A DNA stretch of 64,000 bases from Planctomycetes bacterium syqfu. Its GTDB lineage: Bacteria > Planctomycetota > Phycisphaerae > Phycisphaerales > Phycisphaeraceae. Each line of letters starts with the position of its first letter. Position 1 is the stretch's first letter. The stretch is from contig CP087563.1 of NCBI GenBank assembly GCA_020974905.1, forward strand, positions 2,790,001 through 2,854,000, in the 5' to 3' direction. The notes under the pieces are model-generated. The model did not search any database. It was not told the DNA's origin and saw only the letters and a program-made list of their open reading frames with translations. Below are positions 60,864 to 64,000 of this stretch, one piece after another. Made by a program: the position numbers and the translations under genes.

Positions 60864-62234
60864 TCAGGCTTTGGAGTCGGGCGACTGTTTGGCAGCAATT
60901 CGTTTGGCTTTCTTGCCGCTAAACTCCTCCCACCGTTTGACAATCACGTCGCAATACAACGGATCGATTTCCATCAGGAAGGCGTGACGTCCGGTCTGCT
61001 CACAACCCATGAGAGTAGAACCGCTGCCACCGAACAGATCGAGGACGTTGTCGCCAGGTTTGGACGAATATTGGATGCAGCGAACAGCTAATTCGACGGG
61101 TTTCTCCGTCAAATGCACCATGGCCTGTGGGTTCACCTTTTTTACATGCCACAAGTCTGTAGCATTGTTAGGACCATAGAAATGATGGCCCGCGCCCTCT
61201 TTCCAAGCATAAAAGCAAATCTCGAATGCTCCCATAAAGTCTTTGCGGGTAAGGACTGGATGCTGTTTGTCCCAGATGACGCACTGGCTGAAGTAGAGTC
61301 CTGCAGCCTTGATCGGTGCTGGATAGTTGGCTAGGTTGGCATAGCCGCCCCAGATGTACGCTGAGGCCCCGGGCTTCATCACGCGCGACGCGTTGGAGAA
61401 CCAAGCAAGGAGCATCTTGTCAAAATCCTCGTCACTTACGAAGTCGTTTGCCAAGGGACGATCCTTGGCTCGCATTTTTTGCTTGGCCTTTTTACCGTCG
61501 GTCGCACCACGTGCTTTGTCAAAACTCTGGTGATGAAGGTGAGCTTTCTTATCACCAAATGAGCTTAAACCCGCTGCAATAGCGGTGTTACTGCGAGGCT
61601 CAACTTTCACGTTGTACGGCGGATCGCTTGAAAATAGATCAATGGTCGCACCATCCAACAGTCGATCCAAGTCGTCAGGAGAACTGCTGTCACCGCACAT
61701 CAAACGATGGTTGCCCAACACCCAAATGTCACCAGGCTGCGTGGTCGCGGCATCCGGTGGTTCGGGGATGGAATCGGGATCAGTCAAGCCTTCCGTTACG
61801 CCTTGGGCTTCGGTCATGAGCTTGCCCAACTCTTCTTCGTCGAAGGCCAAAATGTCCATGTCGAACCCATCCTCGCGCAGTTCGTTGAGTTCAATGGGCA
61901 AGATGGACAAATCCCACTCAGCAATTTCACCGGTGCGATTGTCTGCCAGGCGGTACGCACGAACCTGATCGGGCGATAAGTCCGTGGCCACATGCACGGG
62001 TACTTTGGCAAGGCCAAGTTTTGTCGCTGCCTTCCAGCGCGTGTGGCCAGCGATGATCACACCGTCCTCGTCTACGACGATGGGCTGCCGGAACCCAAAC
62101 TCCGACAGCGATGCGGCAACAGCATCAACTGCTTTGTCATTCAAACGTGGGTTGCGCTCGTAGGGTTTGACGTCCTCAATGTTGCGAAACTCGACTTTGA
62201 AATTGGAAGTGACGATGTCCTGAGTTGCGGTCAT
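60864..62234 (-). CDS. DNA methyltransferase with N-terminal ParB-like domain
   Basis: A 456 aa protein. ParB/Srx-like N-terminus (RNPRLNDKAVDAVAASLSEFGFRQPIVVDEDGVIIAGHTRWKAATKLG, 27-75), then a beta-class N6-adenine/N4-cytosine methyltransferase with catalytic DPPY (204-207), a large middle region and SAM motif FGGSGS (401-406) near the C-terminus. Likely protects phage DNA from restriction or marks packaging and replication sites. ATG 62234 follows AAGGAC. Target sequence unknown. Confidence 0.9.
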   Translation of the reverse strand: MTATQDIVTSNFKVEFRNIEDVKPYERNPRLNDKAVDAVAASLSEFGFRQPIVVDEDGVIIAGHTRWKAATKLGLAKVPVHVATDLSPDQVRAYRLADNRTGEIAEWDLSILPIELNELREDGFDMDILAFDEEELGKLMTEAQGVTEGLTDPDSIPEPPDAATTQPGDIWVLGNHRLMCGDSSSPDDLDRLLDGATIDLFSSDPPYNVKVEPRSNTAIAAGLSSFGDKKAHLHHQSFDKARGATDGKKAKQKMRAKDRPLANDFVSDEDFDKMLLAWFSNASRVMKPGASAYIWGGYANLANYPAPIKAAGLYFSQCVIWDKQHPVLTRKDFMGAFEICFYAWKEGAGHHFYGPNNATDLWHVKKVNPQAMVHLTEKPVELAVRCIQYSSKPGDNVLDLFGGSGSTLMGCEQTGRHAFLMEIDPLYCDVIVKRWEEFSGKKAKRIAAKQSPDSKA

Positions 62235-62717
62235 AAAAGTCCTTAAAAATAGTGTTTTTTGTTTAAAAATGGTTTGCGGCGCGTTTTTCGGCAAGTCTGT
62301 GTAATAGAGTGTCTGGTTCCCGCGACATCACAAAGGTGGTTGCCGGGAAGGAACCATGCCTGCTCGGCCCTGCTTGGCCCCTGGGGCCGCCTGCCGACAC
62401 AGGCGGCGCAGGTCTACCTGCCGAGCCCGGACGCCACACACGCCATCCTGTGGCGATGTGTGTAGCCGGTGGCGACGAGTGATTGAAATGTGATTATTCC
62501 CCAAACATACTTCACACCCCGCCCATACGCGCACACAGGTATGAAATACGTAATCGCGCGTATGTATACGGGAAAGAGAGAGAGAAGATGAGAATATATA
62601 TAAATACAAGCGTTTTTTGCTCAAACTTCTTTCTCCCATCCCCTGTGAAAGATGGGGACAAGATGGAGAATGAATATTGAATTTCTGTAACAATTTCATA
62701 GCTAATTTTCCCTTACT
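62235..62717. other. Palindrome-rich non-coding gap upstream of the methyltransferase
   Basis: The left half (62330-62465) is GC-rich with several stems: GCCTG/CAGGC, GCAGGT/ACCTGC and an extended CACACACGCCA/TGGCGATGTGTG (about 62432-62460). The right half (62480-62700) is AT-rich with purine runs. A 123-codon minus-strand frame here has odd composition and is not believed. It could be an operator or replication origin region; nothing more is clear. Confidence 0.4.
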
Positions 62718-64000
62718 TCACCCTTGTTCACGTCCGTTAAGGCGGTACACGAAACCGGTACGTCCTGATGTGGCAACCGGTTTGGAAGACACATCACCAC
62801 GCTGAATGAGTGTTTCGATCAGGTCCTTGAAGTCCTTGGCTTTGATTTTCATCCGCTTTAGCAGAACACTGTGCGGCAGTTCGTTATTAGGGGACTCGCT
62901 GAGCTTGCGAATGAGCTTGAGGCATTCTGCATGAAACGGATTCTCGGCAACGTAGCTGTCGGCCAGAAAGAGCTGACGCCTGGTCTGGTGCATGGCAAAT
63001 GCCTGAGCCCACAGCACGGCTTGCAGGCCGATCACAGGGTCTTCATGGTTTTCGCTGCATGCATAGATCAAGGCCAGCTTCTTGGCATTCTCATGGGTAC
63101 GTGACCAGGCGACTCGAGCAACCTCATCATTGCGTTGATCTGCTTGACGATATGAATCTTCAACATCCCGCTGAAATTCTGTTATCGCCTCCATGGCATC
63201 GGGACTGCATGGCACGACGCGCGGATCGGGATGAATCTCAAGAAGATTGCCTTTGCGTGTACAGGGCTGAAACTCCGACCACCAGCGTGCAATCTGGATG
63301 GTCGGCTCGGGCAGGTTGCGCGCACTTCCGGGGGTTTGGCCTTCACCACGCTTACCGATATCGACGATGATCAGTCTGGCAAAGAAGCCATTGGTGAGCA
63401 TGCGTTGAGATAACGACTCGTAGAAGTACTGTGGCGTGGCGGTGCCGAAGAGCGTCAGGTGCGGCTGATCGATGTGTGCCGCTTCCTTCTGACCGGCTTT
63501 GACACGTAGCGGGTACACATCGTTGGCGGAGGTGTAGAGCGTCAGCAGAATGTTGGGGATCGATTCACGTTTGTTTTCCCGGTCAAAGTTGATTTGCCGC
63601 AGTACACCGTCCATCTCATCGTTCTGAAACAGCATGGCAGGCGTACGGGCAAGGGCATCCTGAATGCCTTCGCCGCTGGCAAACTTGTCACCCAACGACG
63701 CCACTTGATTGATTTCAAACAGGATGCGTGAATTGACCTTGCGGGGAAAATCCTTTCCCGTCCCGCTGCTGGCCAGTGCAAGCAGGTAAATGTTCGGACG
63801 CAGGTCACCGGGATCACAGACCTTGCGACCACAAAGGAAAGATTGCAAAGCCATCGCACCGCAGAATGCCAGGCCGACGTTGGGATATGGCGCATTGGTC
63901 AGCGTAAAATCCATCAACTGGTTGACGAACCCAGGCACGTGAAACAGGTCTTCGGGAATCGGACCGGGGTCGGGAACATTCGTCGGCTTATCGACATTCA
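62718..64000 (-). CDS. DUF3987-like primase/helicase-type protein, 5' partial
   Basis: The frame continues to the window edge on its 5' side (about 427 codons visible). Contains a P-loop-like LALASSGTGKDFPRK and ASGEGIQDALARTPAMLFQNDEMDGVLRQI with EMD as Walker B-like, followed by a VAWSRTHENAKKLALIYACSEN helical region and a winged-helix C-terminus (ELPHSVLLKRMKIKAKDFKDLIETLIQRGDV). This matches DUF3987-type proteins that accompany phage primase-helicases. It starts the rightmost visible minus-strand unit. Confidence 0.75.
   Translation of the reverse strand, partial: NVDKPTNVPDPGPIPEDLFHVPGFVNQLMDFTLTNAPYPNVGLAFCGAMALQSFLCGRKVCDPGDLRPNIYLLALASSGTGKDFPRKVNSRILFEINQVASLGDKFASGEGIQDALARTPAMLFQNDEMDGVLRQINFDRENKRESIPNILLTLYTSANDVYPLRVKAGQKEAAHIDQPHLTLFGTATPQYFYESLSQRMLTNGFFARLIIVDIGKRGEGQTPGSARNLPEPTIQIARWWSEFQPCTRKGNLLEIHPDPRVVPCSPDAMEAITEFQRDVEDSYRQADQRNDEVARVAWSRTHENAKKLALIYACSENHEDPVIGLQAVLWAQAFAMHQTRRQLFLADSYVAENPFHAECLKLIRKLSESPNNELPHSVLLKRMKIKAKDFKDLIETLIQRGDVSSKPVATSGRTGFVYRLNGREQG

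Noticed and set aside
62328-62699. 123-codon minus-strand frame in the gap before the methyltransferase
   Set aside because: Ser/Arg-rich composition following palindromic DNA, no ribosome site and no family resemblance.

Overview
The window looks like a chromosomal segment of a Planctomycetota bacterium, possibly from the Phycisphaerae. This rests on family resemblance of the integrase, the GH32 enzyme and the phage proteins, plus an ECF sigma factor used for metal control; no rRNA or marker gene is present, so the assignment is moderate at best. Base composition is near 50% GC with Shine-Dalgarno starts and many ATGA gene overlaps.

Layout. (1) 1-3146 is ordinary chromosome: the end of a LamG-like protein, a GH32 beta-fructosidase and a divergent AraC regulator with an inverted-repeat operator. 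(2) At 3352-3429 lies the 3' part of a tRNA-Gly(GCC) with its terminator, on the minus strand. I read it as the left attachment site of a composite island that runs past the right edge. (3) 3700-5372 holds an AbiEi/AbiEii type IV toxin-antitoxin pair and a degraded AlbA_2-type ATPase. (4) 5612-14447 is an arsenic island: two ArsR-controlled groups with an ArsP-like permease, DGC protein, thioredoxin-fold proteins and CcdA-like carrier, then arsR, three ArsC-like proteins, Acr3 and ArsM. It ends at a truncated integrase copy (14511-14675). (5) 14898-33337 is a copper-type island: a CusCBA efflux system, an ECF sigma/anti-sigma pair, a SpoIIE-type phosphatase, a P1B ATPase, YHS-domain periplasmic proteins and a lipoprotein M48 protease. 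Six GGAAC-N17/18-CGTT-like promoters link these genes into one likely sigma regulon. It also ends at a truncated integrase copy (33308-33495). (6) 33540-39884 is a second RND system with a Cys-array adaptor and a TolC gene broken by an internal deletion. (7) 40053-64000 is the left part of a siphovirus-like prophage: complete integrase, excisionase, tail, head and packaging genes, a terminase with a class 3 intein in its Walker A motif, a small opposing two-gene membrane module, early genes, a ParB-methyltransferase and a primase/helicase-like gene running off the window.

How it works together. Arsenic enters the ars modules as arsenate or arsenite, is reduced by ArsC proteins using thioredoxin-type electrons, and is exported by Acr3 or methylated by ArsM. 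Copper or silver stress is probably sensed by the Cys-rich anti-sigma factor, freeing the sigma factor to switch on Cus efflux, CopA and periplasmic metal-binding proteins. Three same-orientation integrase 3' ends at the joins of the modules suggest the island grew by repeated insertion or recombination at one integrase end.
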